A DNA stretch of 64,000 bases from contig CAYPIY010000001.1 in NCBI GenBank assembly GCA_964410965.1, forward strand, positions 1 to 64,000, given 5' to 3'. This document shows, piece by piece, positions 54,219 to 62,790 of the stretch; within the stretch, counting starts at the first letter, position 1; every line of letters begins with the position of its first letter. Made by a program: the position numbers and the translations under genes. The notes under the pieces are model-generated. The model worked only from the letters and a program-made list of their open reading frames with translations, did no database searches and was not told the DNA's origin. This stretch comes from JBBIRG01 sp964410965 (lineage in GTDB: Bacteria > CLD3 > SB21 > JBBIRG01).

Positions 54219-55958
54219 ATGAATGCATTACCCCCTTCTTCAAGCGATACCAAATGGCTCAAATCGGCGGTGATAGGAAGCGTCTGGGGCGCGAACGAAA
54301 TCATCATCGGAAGTTTTTTTCATAATCTCAATATGCCTCTCACCGGTACGTTTCTCGCGATGATCGGCGTCGTTTTGCTGGTAGCGATGCACAGGATCTG
54401 GAAAGATAACGGTCTGTTCTGGCGCGCTGGACTTATTTGCGCCGTGATGAAATCCGTATCCCCAAGCTCCATTATACTCTTGCCGATGATCGGCATCATG
54501 ACCGAAGCCATCCTTCTTGAACTGTGTGTGAGGAGTTTAGGAAAAAATCCTGTCGCCTACCTTGTCGGCGGGGCTCTTGCTGTACTTTCCACGTTGTTTT
54601 ACAGGATTTTCGGTTTCATCATTTTTTACGGATTTAACATTGTTGATTTATTCCTTAACGTCTACCAGTTTGCCGTAAAACAATTGAAAATAGAGAGCTT
54701 CGGCCCATGGGAATTGATCCTCATGCTAGTGATCGCATATGCTCTTCTGGGAATCCTGGCCGCTTTTCTGGGATTGCGGATTGCCGGTAAGGCTCTGCGA
54801 TCCCCGGGAAACGAAACCGTTGCCGTCGCAACGCAGGTTTTTAACGAATCCTTTTTTGAGGTCAGCCACAAGCAGCGATATTCTATGTATTTCGCAATGG
54901 GCCACGTGATGATACTCATCGCCGGTATGATCACGCTGGGAATTATGCCGTTCTGGCTGAGCGCTACTGCGGTCATTCTATACACGCTGATCTGTATTCC
55001 CCTGTACCGGCACGCACTCAAACGGCTCACCAAACCCATGATCTGGGTTCAATTAATAATTGTACTTTTTCTCGCTACCGCATTTCTCGGGCCTTCGAAT
55101 GAATCCGGAGAATTTTATAACATCAACGGTTTGATGGCCGGTCTATACATGAATCTGCGGGCCGTGTTCATCATCATCAGTTTTACGGCGCTGGGCATCG
55201 AATTAAGAAATCCTTTTATCAGGGGCATTATCCTTAACCGCCGGTACGCGAAGATCTATTTGTCGATCGAACTCGCGTTTGAAATCCTGCCCGCGACAAT
55301 CGATCGTCTCAGCAAACCACGGGAGTTTTTCAGAAATCCCTTCCTGTCTTTCCTTCTGTTAATCAGGCAGTCCGAGCGGCTCCTTGAAACGCTTCAAAAT
55401 AAAGTCATCGCTCCTCCTAAAATTTTTTTTATATCGGGTGAGGTCGGACAGGGAAAGACAACACTTCTGAAAAAAATTCTGAGCCGGCTGAATGAAAATC
55501 ATTTCGGAATCAACGGTTTTACCGCAGAAGGATACTGGAATAACGGATTCCGCGCGGGTTTTGACCTTAAAAACGTCAGAACCGGGGAAACGGTGATCTT
55601 TTGCCGTGAAAACCACGCAGACGGATATTTCAGACTGGGAAGATTTTATTTCAACCCGGATGCCGTCGAAGCAGGCACACAGTGGCTCTTCGACACCTTA
55701 CAACCCCTGGGTATCGCGGTCATCGATGAAATCGGCCGTTTTGAAATTGAAGGGCATTTGTGGTCTCCGGCGTTGTCACGCCTGCTGCAACAGGACAACC
55801 TGATCATTCTTGTGGTCCGTAAGAAATTTATCCAATCCATAATCAATAAGTGGCATCTGAAAAACGTATCTATCATTGAAGTCGGAAACACGAATCCTGA
55901 CGAGGCTTATAGGATCATCGAACATTCAATACAACATTATTCGCACCGTCCGGCATAA
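54219..55958 (+). CDS. ECF-transporter-like membrane protein fused to a THEP1-type NTPase
   Basis: 579 residues. Residues ~1-200 hold five or six hydrophobic helices resembling an ECF substrate-binding (S) subunit. About 220-390 resemble the T subunit (GLYMNLRAVFIIISFTALGIELRNPF, then a charged helix). From ~402 a soluble domain has Walker A GEVGQGKT (407-414), NGFTAEG with GFRAGFDL, and Walker B IDEIGRFE near 500, the DEIGxxE signature of THEP1 nucleoside-triphosphatases. A transporter with its energising NTPase in one chain is my inference. I do not know the substrate. The 181-nt gap upstream shows no clear promoter. Confidence 0.8.
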   Translation: MNALPPSSSDTKWLKSAVIGSVWGANEIIIGSFFHNLNMPLTGTFLAMIGVVLLVAMHRIWKDNGLFWRAGLICAVMKSVSPSSIILLPMIGIMTEAILLELCVRSLGKNPVAYLVGGALAVLSTLFYRIFGFIIFYGFNIVDLFLNVYQFAVKQLKIESFGPWELILMLVIAYALLGILAAFLGLRIAGKALRSPGNETVAVATQVFNESFFEVSHKQRYSMYFAMGHVMILIAGMITLGIMPFWLSATAVILYTLICIPLYRHALKRLTKPMIWVQLIIVLFLATAFLGPSNESGEFYNINGLMAGLYMNLRAVFIIISFTALGIELRNPFIRGIILNRRYAKIYLSIELAFEILPATIDRLSKPREFFRNPFLSFLLLIRQSERLLETLQNKVIAPPKIFFISGEVGQGKTTLLKKILSRLNENHFGINGFTAEGYWNNGFRAGFDLKNVRTGETVIFCRENHADGYFRLGRFYFNPDAVEAGTQWLFDTLQPLGIAVIDEIGRFEIEGHLWSPALSRLLQQDNLIILVVRKKFIQSIINKWHLKNVSIIEVGNTNPDEAYRIIEHSIQHYSHRPA

Positions 55959-56067
55959 AGTCACAAATTGAAATTCATATCAGCCCGGCAACCATAAAAT
56001 ATTTACCCGGGAATTTATTCTTGCTAATCATGATTAATTTTTGTAAACATCGTTCTGATTAATGATC

Positions 56068-56142
56068 CGGGGTGTGGCGCAGTCCGGCTAGCGCACCTGC
56101 TTTGGGAGCAGGGGGTCGCAGGTTCAAATCCCGCCACCCCGA
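56068..56142 (+). tRNA. trnP: tRNA-Pro (anticodon TGG)
   Basis: Acceptor CGGGGTG/CACCCCG (56068-56074 with 56135-56141). The anticodon stem is CCTGC/GCAGG with loop TTTGGGA, anticodon TGG at 56103-56105. The T-loop is TTCAAAT and the discriminator is A56142. CCA is not encoded. A terminator follows directly. Confidence 0.96.
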
Positions 56143-56143
56143 C

Positions 56144-56175
56144 AAGCCTTGTGCAACCCACAGGGCTTTTTTTTT
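56144..56175 (+). terminator. Intrinsic terminator after tRNA-Pro
   Basis: AAGCCTTGTG (56144-56153) pairs with CACAGGGCTT (56159-56168; one G-T pair), 5-nt loop, then a run of T. The queG ATG (56184) is only about 9 nt beyond the T tract, so queG has little room for its own promoter. Confidence 0.82.
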
Positions 56176-56183
56176 AGTCACTT

Positions 56184-57110
56184 ATGAATCAAAACGATAT
56201 CACACAAACGACTTTGACATTTGCCCTTGAGGAAGGTTTTGATCAGGCAGGATGCGCACCGGCAGCGCCTGTTCGTCAACCCGAAAGGTTTACAGACTGG
56301 ATCTGTCAGGGATTTCATCACCGGATGCACTGGATTTCCCGTACCGCCGATAAACGGCTCAATCCCCTTCTGTTGTTTCCTTCAGCTCGTTCGGCGGTTG
56401 TCTGCGCATTGAATTATTACAATCCCGGCGACGAAATCCCCTCTCCGGATGTTTCGATTATATCGCGTTATGCCCGCGGAATGGATTATCATAACGTAAT
56501 CATGAAAAAACTCAAGAACGTTCTCAGCCGCCTTCAAGCCACCAATCCTTCGATTGAAGGCAGATGTTACGTTGATACCGCTCCAGTCATGGAAAAATAC
56601 TGGGCCGTTCAGGCCGGAATCGGCTGGCAGGGTAAGCATTCGGTCATCATATCACCGATTTTTGGATCATGGGTGTTTCTCGGAGTAATTCTCATCAATC
56701 AGGAAATGATTTACAACTCCCCCCTCCCTCTGCAATGCGGTGATTGCAGTTTATGCATCCAGGCGTGCCCGACAAACGCGCTCGAAAAGCCTTTTATGCT
56801 TAATGCCGGAAAATGCATTTCTTATTGGACAATCGAAAACTCGGATCCTGATATTCCTGAAGAAGTATCCTCGAAATTGTGTCGGTACATATACGGCTGC
56901 GATATATGCCAAAACGTTTGTCCCTGGAATCAGCGGCTGCAGAAGGCGACAGGAGAACCGTGCTTTACACCTGTGAATACTACGTTCCGGCTTTCCGAGC
57001 TGAACCTATTGAATAACGATAATTTCATGGCACGGTTTGCCGGAACAGCCATTGAACGGGCCGGATACGAGCAATTGAAACGCAACGCAAAACATTTGTT
57101 TTTCCGATAA
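56184..57110 (+). CDS. queG: Epoxyqueuosine reductase
   Basis: 308 residues. The N-terminal cobalamin-dependent reductase part includes YARGMDYHNVIMKKL and GRCYVDTAPVMEKYWAVQAGIGWQGKHS. Two [4Fe-4S] clusters follow: CGDCSLCIQACPTNAL and CGCDICQNVCPWNQ. The enzyme makes queuosine from epoxyqueuosine in tRNA wobble position 34. It is slightly short because the C-terminal HEAT-like part is absent, as in many bacterial QueG. No other queuosine gene is near. Confidence 0.95.
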   Translation: MNQNDITQTTLTFALEEGFDQAGCAPAAPVRQPERFTDWICQGFHHRMHWISRTADKRLNPLLLFPSARSAVVCALNYYNPGDEIPSPDVSIISRYARGMDYHNVIMKKLKNVLSRLQATNPSIEGRCYVDTAPVMEKYWAVQAGIGWQGKHSVIISPIFGSWVFLGVILINQEMIYNSPLPLQCGDCSLCIQACPTNALEKPFMLNAGKCISYWTIENSDPDIPEEVSSKLCRYIYGCDICQNVCPWNQRLQKATGEPCFTPVNTTFRLSELNLLNNDNFMARFAGTAIERAGYEQLKRNAKHLFFR

Positions 57111-57183
57111 TCCTTTTTCCGAATATTTCTTTACTTTACAAATCAATTTGAGTACCTTTTCAAAACAGAGTGCGGTACAAATT

Positions 57184-58749
57184 ATGAACTTTCTGACAGA
57201 AAACGACCTCAATCAGATTTCTGAACTGGGTATCCGACCCGAGAAAATCGATGAAGACTTGCGCCGATTCAGGCACGGATTCCCGTATACTAAGCTGGTC
57301 CGGCCGTGCACACCCGGAGACGGCATTAAAACCATGCTTCCGGAAGAAAAGCCGGATTTCACGAAAAAGTTCGAAACTGCCGCTGCTATGGGACGGTTTA
57401 TCAAGTTTGTGCCTGCGTCAGGAGCCGCTACACGAATGTTCGCGTTTCTTCAGAGCGCTCTGAACACGGGTCAGGAAATTTCCCGCCATTCTCTTGGCTC
57501 TGTAAGGGATCCTTCTCCGGATACTATCCTGTTAAAACAGTTTACGGATCAAATCCGCACTTTTCCGTTCATCGATGATCTGACGAACGTTCTTGAAAGA
57601 AAAAATATACAACTTGAAGAGGAAATCCGTCTTGACCGGTATAATGCTGTAATTGAGTGTCTTCTGGGTTCAGACGGACTTAATTACGCACAGCGTCCGA
57701 AAGCGCTCATTCTTTTCCACAAGTATCCTGAGGCGGCCCGGACTGCGTTCGAAGAACATCTCGTGGAAGCCATACATACTGTCACTGACAGGAACGGGTC
57801 GGTCGCGATCCACTTCACTATTTCACCCGAGCATCGCCATGATTTTGACCGGCTGATTTCAGAAAAAATTAACCTCTATCAGAAAGCAGTACGGAAGTTC
57901 GATATTACTTTTTCTGTTCAGCTTCCATCCACCCAGACCATAGCTGTTGACGATCAATTACAACCGTTCCGCGATACCTCCGGACGCCTCGTCTTCCGCC
58001 CAGCCGGGCACGGAACTCTGATTGATAATCTGGACCAGCTTGAAGGTGACCTGGTTTTCATCAAAAACATTGACAACATCGCTCCCGATCATCTCAAAGG
58101 TATGACCTATCAATATAAAAAATTACTGGCGGGTTATCTGATCGATATTCAGAACACTGTCCACTTTTACCTGAACAAACTCGAAAACGACATTTTTTCC
58201 CGGAAGGATATTGACGAATGCACTGAATGGATTAACAGCGTTCTCAGGATTCCTCTGCCGGATTTAAATGAAACGCCCGATCCCTCCGCTAAAATCAGTC
58301 TTTTACGGGATATCCTCCACAGGCCGATACGTGTTTGCGGAATGGTGAAAAACGCGGGAGAACCGGGAGGAGGGCCCTTCTGGACAGTCAGTCAGAAAGG
58401 CCTTGTCAGCCGCCAGATTGTAGAAAAACACCAGGTCAACATGCTTGATTCCGAGCAAAAACGAATCTGGGAATCCTCTACCCATTTTAACCCGGTTGAC
58501 CTTGTATGCGGACTGAAGGACCATCATGGAAATAATTATTCATTGAAACAATTTATCGATCCGGATACAGGTTTCATATCGGTCAAGTCCAAAGACGGCA
58601 AATCCCTGCGAGCACTCGAAGTTCCAGGTCTCTGGAACGGCGCTATGGCTGAATGGATTACGCTTTTCGCCGAAGTTCCCCTGATTACTTTCAACCCGGT
58701 GAAAACGATCAATGACCTGCTGAGACCCGAGCATCAAACTCAGCAGTAA
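57184..58749 (+). CDS. DUF4301 family protein
   Basis: 521 residues from ATG 57184 (a TTG start at 57148 would add 12). The block KFVPASGAATRMFAFLQ (about 70-86) and the RPAGHGTLIDNLDQLEGDLVFIKNIDNI block are typical of DUF4301, a family found mainly in FCB bacteria and predicted to adopt a nucleotidyltransferase-like fold. PASGAATRMF resembles the N-terminal loop of sugar nucleotidyltransferases, and FIKNIDNI may contain metal ligands. The substrate is unknown. Confidence 0.8.
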   Translation: MNFLTENDLNQISELGIRPEKIDEDLRRFRHGFPYTKLVRPCTPGDGIKTMLPEEKPDFTKKFETAAAMGRFIKFVPASGAATRMFAFLQSALNTGQEISRHSLGSVRDPSPDTILLKQFTDQIRTFPFIDDLTNVLERKNIQLEEEIRLDRYNAVIECLLGSDGLNYAQRPKALILFHKYPEAARTAFEEHLVEAIHTVTDRNGSVAIHFTISPEHRHDFDRLISEKINLYQKAVRKFDITFSVQLPSTQTIAVDDQLQPFRDTSGRLVFRPAGHGTLIDNLDQLEGDLVFIKNIDNIAPDHLKGMTYQYKKLLAGYLIDIQNTVHFYLNKLENDIFSRKDIDECTEWINSVLRIPLPDLNETPDPSAKISLLRDILHRPIRVCGMVKNAGEPGGGPFWTVSQKGLVSRQIVEKHQVNMLDSEQKRIWESSTHFNPVDLVCGLKDHHGNNYSLKQFIDPDTGFISVKSKDGKSLRALEVPGLWNGAMAEWITLFAEVPLITFNPVKTINDLLRPEHQTQQ

Positions 58750-58769
58750 CAAAATCTCAAAAAAATAAC

Positions 58770-58798
58770 TTGCATTCCTATTGTTGAATATATAGATT
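58770..58798 (+). promoter_or_regulatory. Putative promoter of the small ORF at 58828
   Basis: TTGCAT (58770-58775), 17-nt spacer, TAGATT (58793-58798), about 30 nt before the start codon of the 76-residue gene. Confidence 0.4.
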
Positions 58799-58827
58799 CC
58801 CAGCCCTGTCACCAACGGAGACAACGA

Positions 58828-59058
58828 ATGTTTGATACATATATAAAAGATCAGGATATCGAGGAAAGCGGGTTTCAGGAAATCGCTGAAATGTACTTCA
58901 ACAATTATCTCACCGCCTGGTGCGATCTGAATCACCTAGACGAGGGCCTGAAAATACAGATCGTCCGGGTTCTGACCGATTATTCGTCGTTTTTCATGGA
59001 CAGCATTATTCATGATCTGAATGACCGTATCCCTGACTATGACGATCTGAAAAATTAA
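58828..59058 (+). CDS. Uncharacterised acidic 76-residue protein
   Basis: A small protein rich in Asp, Glu, Ile and Leu, predicted helical, with no Cys pairs, signal peptide or known motif. It starts with MFDTYIKDQDIEESG and ends NDRIPDYDDLKN. GGAGA upstream gives an acceptable ribosome-binding site and a promoter-like sequence precedes it. It is not obviously coupled to the following kinase gene (68-nt gap). I cannot assign a function. Confidence 0.6.
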   Translation: MFDTYIKDQDIEESGFQEIAEMYFNNYLTAWCDLNHLDEGLKIQIVRVLTDYSSFFMDSIIHDLNDRIPDYDDLKN

Positions 59059-59126
59059 AGCCGGCTTACGTACACTGACCGGAATGCGGCGCACAGTAAT
59101 ATAAAATTTTCTAAGATTTATTCATC

Positions 59127-59750
59127 ATGGTTCGCGGAATTATCATCGAAGGTATTGCGGGAAGCGGAAAAACAACCCTGCGAAAGCATCTGATGCACAG
59201 GCTCTCAGTATCAAACGCTTCTCTGATCTCCATCAACGAATACTGTACGGAACGCTGCCTGGAACCGCTCAAAGATGCAGGACCGGATGAAAGCGCTGAA
59301 GTCCTGACCGGCATTGTCCGGTTACTGAATAATTTCCAGAATCTTCCCTGTCGTTCCTCGGACGAGTTCAGAAAATTATTTATTCTTGAACGTTTTCATA
59401 TGAGCCATTGCCTGGACATAGCGAATCAGGAATTTACCGCCGGTTACCGGTATATTGACCGGCAGATGAAAGAGTTAAATGCCGTCATTGTACTGCTAAC
59501 GCTTGAGCCGTCAAGCATACTGGAACGATCCGTCATCAGCACCAAAAAAACACGCCCGGCTTCATGGTCGGATTACCTGTCGACCCTTGGCCCGACGGAT
59601 CAGGATGTAGCCGCCTATTATCAGTGCCAGCAGGAACTGTTCATTTCCTTCTGCGGACAAAGCGCAATCCCTTTTTCCGTTTTTGACGCCACGAATCCCG
59701 ACTGGACAGAAATGGCCGGTACTATCGCCGGAAAAATGTTACTGAACTGA
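59127..59750 (+). CDS. P-loop nucleoside/thymidylate-kinase-like protein
   Basis: 207 residues. Walker A is GIAGSGKT (9-16). The central ERFHMSHCLDI region resembles the DR(Y/F) block of thymidylate and deoxynucleoside kinases, and VIVLLTLEPSSILERSV is the LID-proximal strand. No membrane segments. It probably phosphorylates a small nucleotide, but the substrate is open. It is followed after 7 nt by a RelA/SpoT-type HD protein, suggesting a shared transcript and a link to nucleotide metabolism. Confidence 0.78.
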   Translation: MVRGIIIEGIAGSGKTTLRKHLMHRLSVSNASLISINEYCTERCLEPLKDAGPDESAEVLTGIVRLLNNFQNLPCRSSDEFRKLFILERFHMSHCLDIANQEFTAGYRYIDRQMKELNAVIVLLTLEPSSILERSVISTKKTRPASWSDYLSTLGPTDQDVAAYYQCQQELFISFCGQSAIPFSVFDATNPDWTEMAGTIAGKMLLN

Positions 59751-59757
59751 TACCGAT

Positions 59758-60447
59758 ATGAGCCCAGCCGAAAAAAGAAGCAAGCCCAAAAAAGAGTCCG
59801 AAACGATAAGCCGGAGAGATCCCTCCCTATATGATCACTTTGACCAGTCAGAGTATCTCGAAAACAAATTTGAACGATACCTCAGGGAATTTACATTTCC
59901 GAAAAAAGAGTTATTCCAGATCCGCAAGGCCTTCGATTTCGCGAAACTGGCCCATCAGAATCAGCTCCGCGACGATGCATACCCGTTCATTCTGCATCCG
60001 GTGCGGGTCGCAAATATCCTTCTGCATGAACTGAAAAACACGAACGCAGATGTGATCTGCGGTAGCCTGCTTCATGACGTGATAGAGCATTGTCCGGTTA
60101 CCCTGAAAGAACTCCGCAACAATTTCAACGATAACGTCGCATCTTTCGTGAAAGCTCTGACCAAAGCCTCCGGGCCCACGGTTGCGAAGACCGATCATTT
60201 CTCTCTTATTCTCAGGTCTGCACCGGAAATCCAGCTGATTAAGTTATGCGACCGCCTTGATAATTGCAGGGCCCTGCGGTTCAGCCAGAACAGGGTTAAA
60301 ATAAGGCGATATATCAAGGATTTAAAATTTCAGTATATTCCCCTGTCCCAGCGAGTCAGTCCTTATCTTTATCACGAAATGATCACCGAGCAAACCGTCC
60401 TGCAGAATCGCCTGAGAGGCCTCCAACGAAAAGCCGGAACCAAATGA
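59758..60447 (+). CDS. HD-domain protein of the RelA/SpoT hydrolase type (MESH1-like)
   Basis: 229 residues. The HD fold has AFDFAKLAHQNQLRDDAYPFILHP (metal-ligand His), GSLLHDVIEHCPVTLKEL (H106-D107), and LIKLCDRLDNCRALRF, the RLxN block of (p)ppGpp hydrolases. No synthetase, TGS or ACT domain, so it would be a small hydrolase. In typical Rel enzymes the HD motif reads HDxxED; here E110 is kept but the next residue is H111 instead of Asp. The substrate is thus uncertain: ppGpp, NADPH-like or another nucleotide. Confidence 0.82.
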   Translation: MSPAEKRSKPKKESETISRRDPSLYDHFDQSEYLENKFERYLREFTFPKKELFQIRKAFDFAKLAHQNQLRDDAYPFILHPVRVANILLHELKNTNADVICGSLLHDVIEHCPVTLKELRNNFNDNVASFVKALTKASGPTVAKTDHFSLILRSAPEIQLIKLCDRLDNCRALRFSQNRVKIRRYIKDLKFQYIPLSQRVSPYLYHEMITEQTVLQNRLRGLQRKAGTK

Positions 60448-60755
60448 AAAATGTTTTTATTTTCCCATATTTTTTTATATTATGTGAAGTTAATAAATAG
60501 CGGCGGATGAACTGTGCCTGAAGTAATGAAAAGCAAATTATGCCAAATGACAGAGGACATGGATTATGCCCCGAAGGAACTTTTCTGCAAAGATTTTGAC
60601 ATCAGTTGTTTTGAACTGATTGACCCTGCAGGATGCAAAAAAGGAAAATCCGCTCTGATCCGTTCCGTTTATTATTTCTCCCTACCCGTAACTGCAATCT
60701 GTCCTATTTCCGATATGATCTAATTATTTTTCAATTCAAGGAGGTCAAACACGCA
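60448..60755 (+). other. Intergenic region with a weak 69-codon ORF
   Basis: A 308-nt stretch. An open frame from GTG 60514 to 60723 encodes 69 residues with five Cys, but there is no good ribosome-binding site, no recognised motif and an odd C-terminus. I regard it as probably not a gene. The strong ribosome-binding site AAGGAGG (60738-60744) belongs to the next gene. Confidence 0.4.
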
Positions 60756-61283
60756 ATGAAACTTAATCTGATTTCAATTTTTTTTCCGGCAGTCTTGACG
60801 GTTGTTTTAACAAATTGCTCTTCCGAACCCAAACGAACCGCTGAAGAGTATATGATCATGTGCGACAGTCTCGTCAGAACCAATCAGCCTGAAAAAGCCA
60901 TCGAAACCCTTGCACTGATTGAAAAAAACCACCCCTCGGACACAATCATGGTCATCCGTTCCTGGGATATGACGGCTGACATTTATGCTTCATCCCTGAA
61001 TCAATTTGACAAAACCGTTGAATACCTTAATCGCATTCTGACCACATATCCGAATTCCAGTGATGCGCCCAAGAGCCTCTTCAAAATCGGTTTTACGTAC
61101 GAAAACCAGCTGAAAGATATCGCCAAGGCACGCCGGCATTATGAGGATTTTCTTAAAAAATATCCGGGGCACGAACTGGCAGTAAGCGTAAGCGTTTCTC
61201 TTGAACATCTCGGCGAAAGCGATGAGGAGTTGCTGGACCGCCTCCTCAAGAAAAATGACTTAACCAAAGATACGATTCAATAA
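60756..61283 (+). CDS. TPR-repeat lipoprotein
   Basis: 175 residues from ATG 60756, preferred over an upstream ATG (60633) because AAGGAGG precedes it and the protein then starts with a lipoprotein signal: MKLNLISIFFPAVLTVVLTNC, lipobox LTNC at Cys21. Two or three BamD/YbgF-like TPRs follow (SSDAPKSLFKIGFTYENQLKDIAKARRHYEDFLKKYPGHE). It likely sits in the periplasm anchored to a membrane. It is 21 nt upstream of pyruvate kinase. Confidence 0.85.
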   Translation: MKLNLISIFFPAVLTVVLTNCSSEPKRTAEEYMIMCDSLVRTNQPEKAIETLALIEKNHPSDTIMVIRSWDMTADIYASSLNQFDKTVEYLNRILTTYPNSSDAPKSLFKIGFTYENQLKDIAKARRHYEDFLKKYPGHELAVSVSVSLEHLGESDEELLDRLLKKNDLTKDTIQ

Positions 61284-61304
61284 TCTTCAAACGCGGAGGA
61301 TTTT

Positions 61305-62726
61305 ATGATCACCACGCGCGCCAAAATCGTCTGTACGATCGGACCCGCATCGCAGAATCTTGAGATGATCGAAAAAATGATTCATGCCGGCATGGATGTC
61401 GCACGATTGAATTTTTCGCACGGTACCCATGATGCCCATGCTCAGGTCATCAAAAACATACGGCAGGCCATCAAAAACACAGGATACCCGGTCGCGATTT
61501 TACAGGACCTCCAGGGACCTAAAATCCGTGTCGGGCATTTTGATAAAGGGCCGGTCACTCTGGTCAACGGCGCGCAATTCACCATTACAAGCCGCGACAT
61601 ACCCGGAGACCAGAACATTGTTTCCACAACGTATAAGGCGCTGCCCAAAGACGTCGCCCCGGGCGACATGCTTCTGCTGGATGACGGACTCATATACCTG
61701 AAAGTCATCAAAACCGACGGTACGGATGTCCTTTGTGAAGTCATCAACGGAGGAGTGCTGAAAGACCATAAGGGAATCAACCTCCCCGGTGTGAAAGTCA
61801 GCGCTCCATCGCTCACTGAAAAGGATCATGAAGACTTATTGTTCGGGCTGGAAAATAATGTCGATTACATCGCGTTGTCTTTCGTCCGCAGAGCTGAGGA
61901 TATCATACATATCAAGGACATCATCAAATCCAAAGGAAAATCAACGCCGGTAGTTGCGAAGATCGAAAAACCTGAAGCCATGGACTGCATCGAGGAAATC
62001 CTGAAAGTTACGGATGTGATCATGGTCGCGCGCGGGGACCTCGGGGTGGAAATGAAAACCGAGGAGGTTCCTTCCATCCAGAAGCGGCTGATCAAGTTAT
62101 GCAATCAATACGGAAAACCCGTGATCACCGCGACGCAGATGCTGGAATCGATGATCACCAATCCCCGCCCGACACGCGCTGAAGCCTCCGACGTCGCCAA
62201 CGCCATACTCGACGGTACCGACGCCGTGATGTTATCCGCCGAAACCGCATCCGGAAAATTCCCGATTGAAGCGATTTCAATCATGAACCGCATCATTCAC
62301 CTGATCGAAGGAGAAATGCCCGTCGATTACACGAAACGCCGCCGTGGGGGCAACGATGTGCTGGCAACCCAGGAAGGCATCGCGATCTCATCCTGCACTC
62401 TTGCAGAAATCCTTGATGCCGATGCGATTGTCTGCATAACCATGTCCGGGGCATCCGCAAAAATTGTAGCGAAATACCGGCCTCACAAACCCATTCTCGC
62501 AATCACGCACTCAGACTCGGTCCGGAATACGATCAATCTTGTTTGGGGTATCCAGGGCTTGCATATCCCTGAACTGAAATCAACTATCGATGAAAGCATA
62601 GAGGAAATTAAAAAGGTTCTCGTCAATTCCGGATTCGTCCGGAAAGGCCATAAGATAATCATTACGGCCGGGCTGCCATTCAGCTCCCGAGGCCAGACCA
62701 ACAGCGTACGTGTCGAGATTATCTGA
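61305..62726 (+). CDS. pyk: Pyruvate kinase
   Basis: 473 residues. TKIVCTIGPAS-like N-terminus (RAKIVCTIGPAS), VARLNFSHGTHDAH, ILQDLQGPKIRVG, VAKIEKPEAMDCIEEIL (catalytic Lys/Glu), MVARGDLGVE (metal site), TATQMLESM, and a complete C-terminal domain (AIVCITMSGASAKIVAKYRP...ITAGLPFSSRGQTNSVRV). It makes pyruvate and ATP from phosphoenolpyruvate. The ribosome-binding site is GGAGGA; an intrinsic terminator follows. Confidence 0.97.
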   Translation: MITTRAKIVCTIGPASQNLEMIEKMIHAGMDVARLNFSHGTHDAHAQVIKNIRQAIKNTGYPVAILQDLQGPKIRVGHFDKGPVTLVNGAQFTITSRDIPGDQNIVSTTYKALPKDVAPGDMLLLDDGLIYLKVIKTDGTDVLCEVINGGVLKDHKGINLPGVKVSAPSLTEKDHEDLLFGLENNVDYIALSFVRRAEDIIHIKDIIKSKGKSTPVVAKIEKPEAMDCIEEILKVTDVIMVARGDLGVEMKTEEVPSIQKRLIKLCNQYGKPVITATQMLESMITNPRPTRAEASDVANAILDGTDAVMLSAETASGKFPIEAISIMNRIIHLIEGEMPVDYTKRRRGGNDVLATQEGIAISSCTLAEILDADAIVCITMSGASAKIVAKYRPHKPILAITHSDSVRNTINLVWGIQGLHIPELKSTIDESIEEIKKVLVNSGFVRKGHKIIITAGLPFSSRGQTNSVRVEII

Positions 62727-62745
62727 TATTTTTATGTTCAATCGG

Positions 62746-62780
62746 AAAGCGGTAAGATCTTTGATTTTACCGCTTTTTTT
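62746..62780 (+). terminator. Intrinsic terminator after pyk
   Basis: AAAGCGGTAA (62746-62755) pairs with TTACCGCTTT (62767-62776), followed by T residues to 62780. It separates pyk from the convergent DUF3592 gene. Confidence 0.85.
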
Positions 62781-62790
62781 CTGAGATCGT

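Noticed and set aside
60514..60723. 69-codon GTG-start ORF
   Set aside because: No ribosome-binding site or recognisable family; kept only as a note in the intergenic entry.
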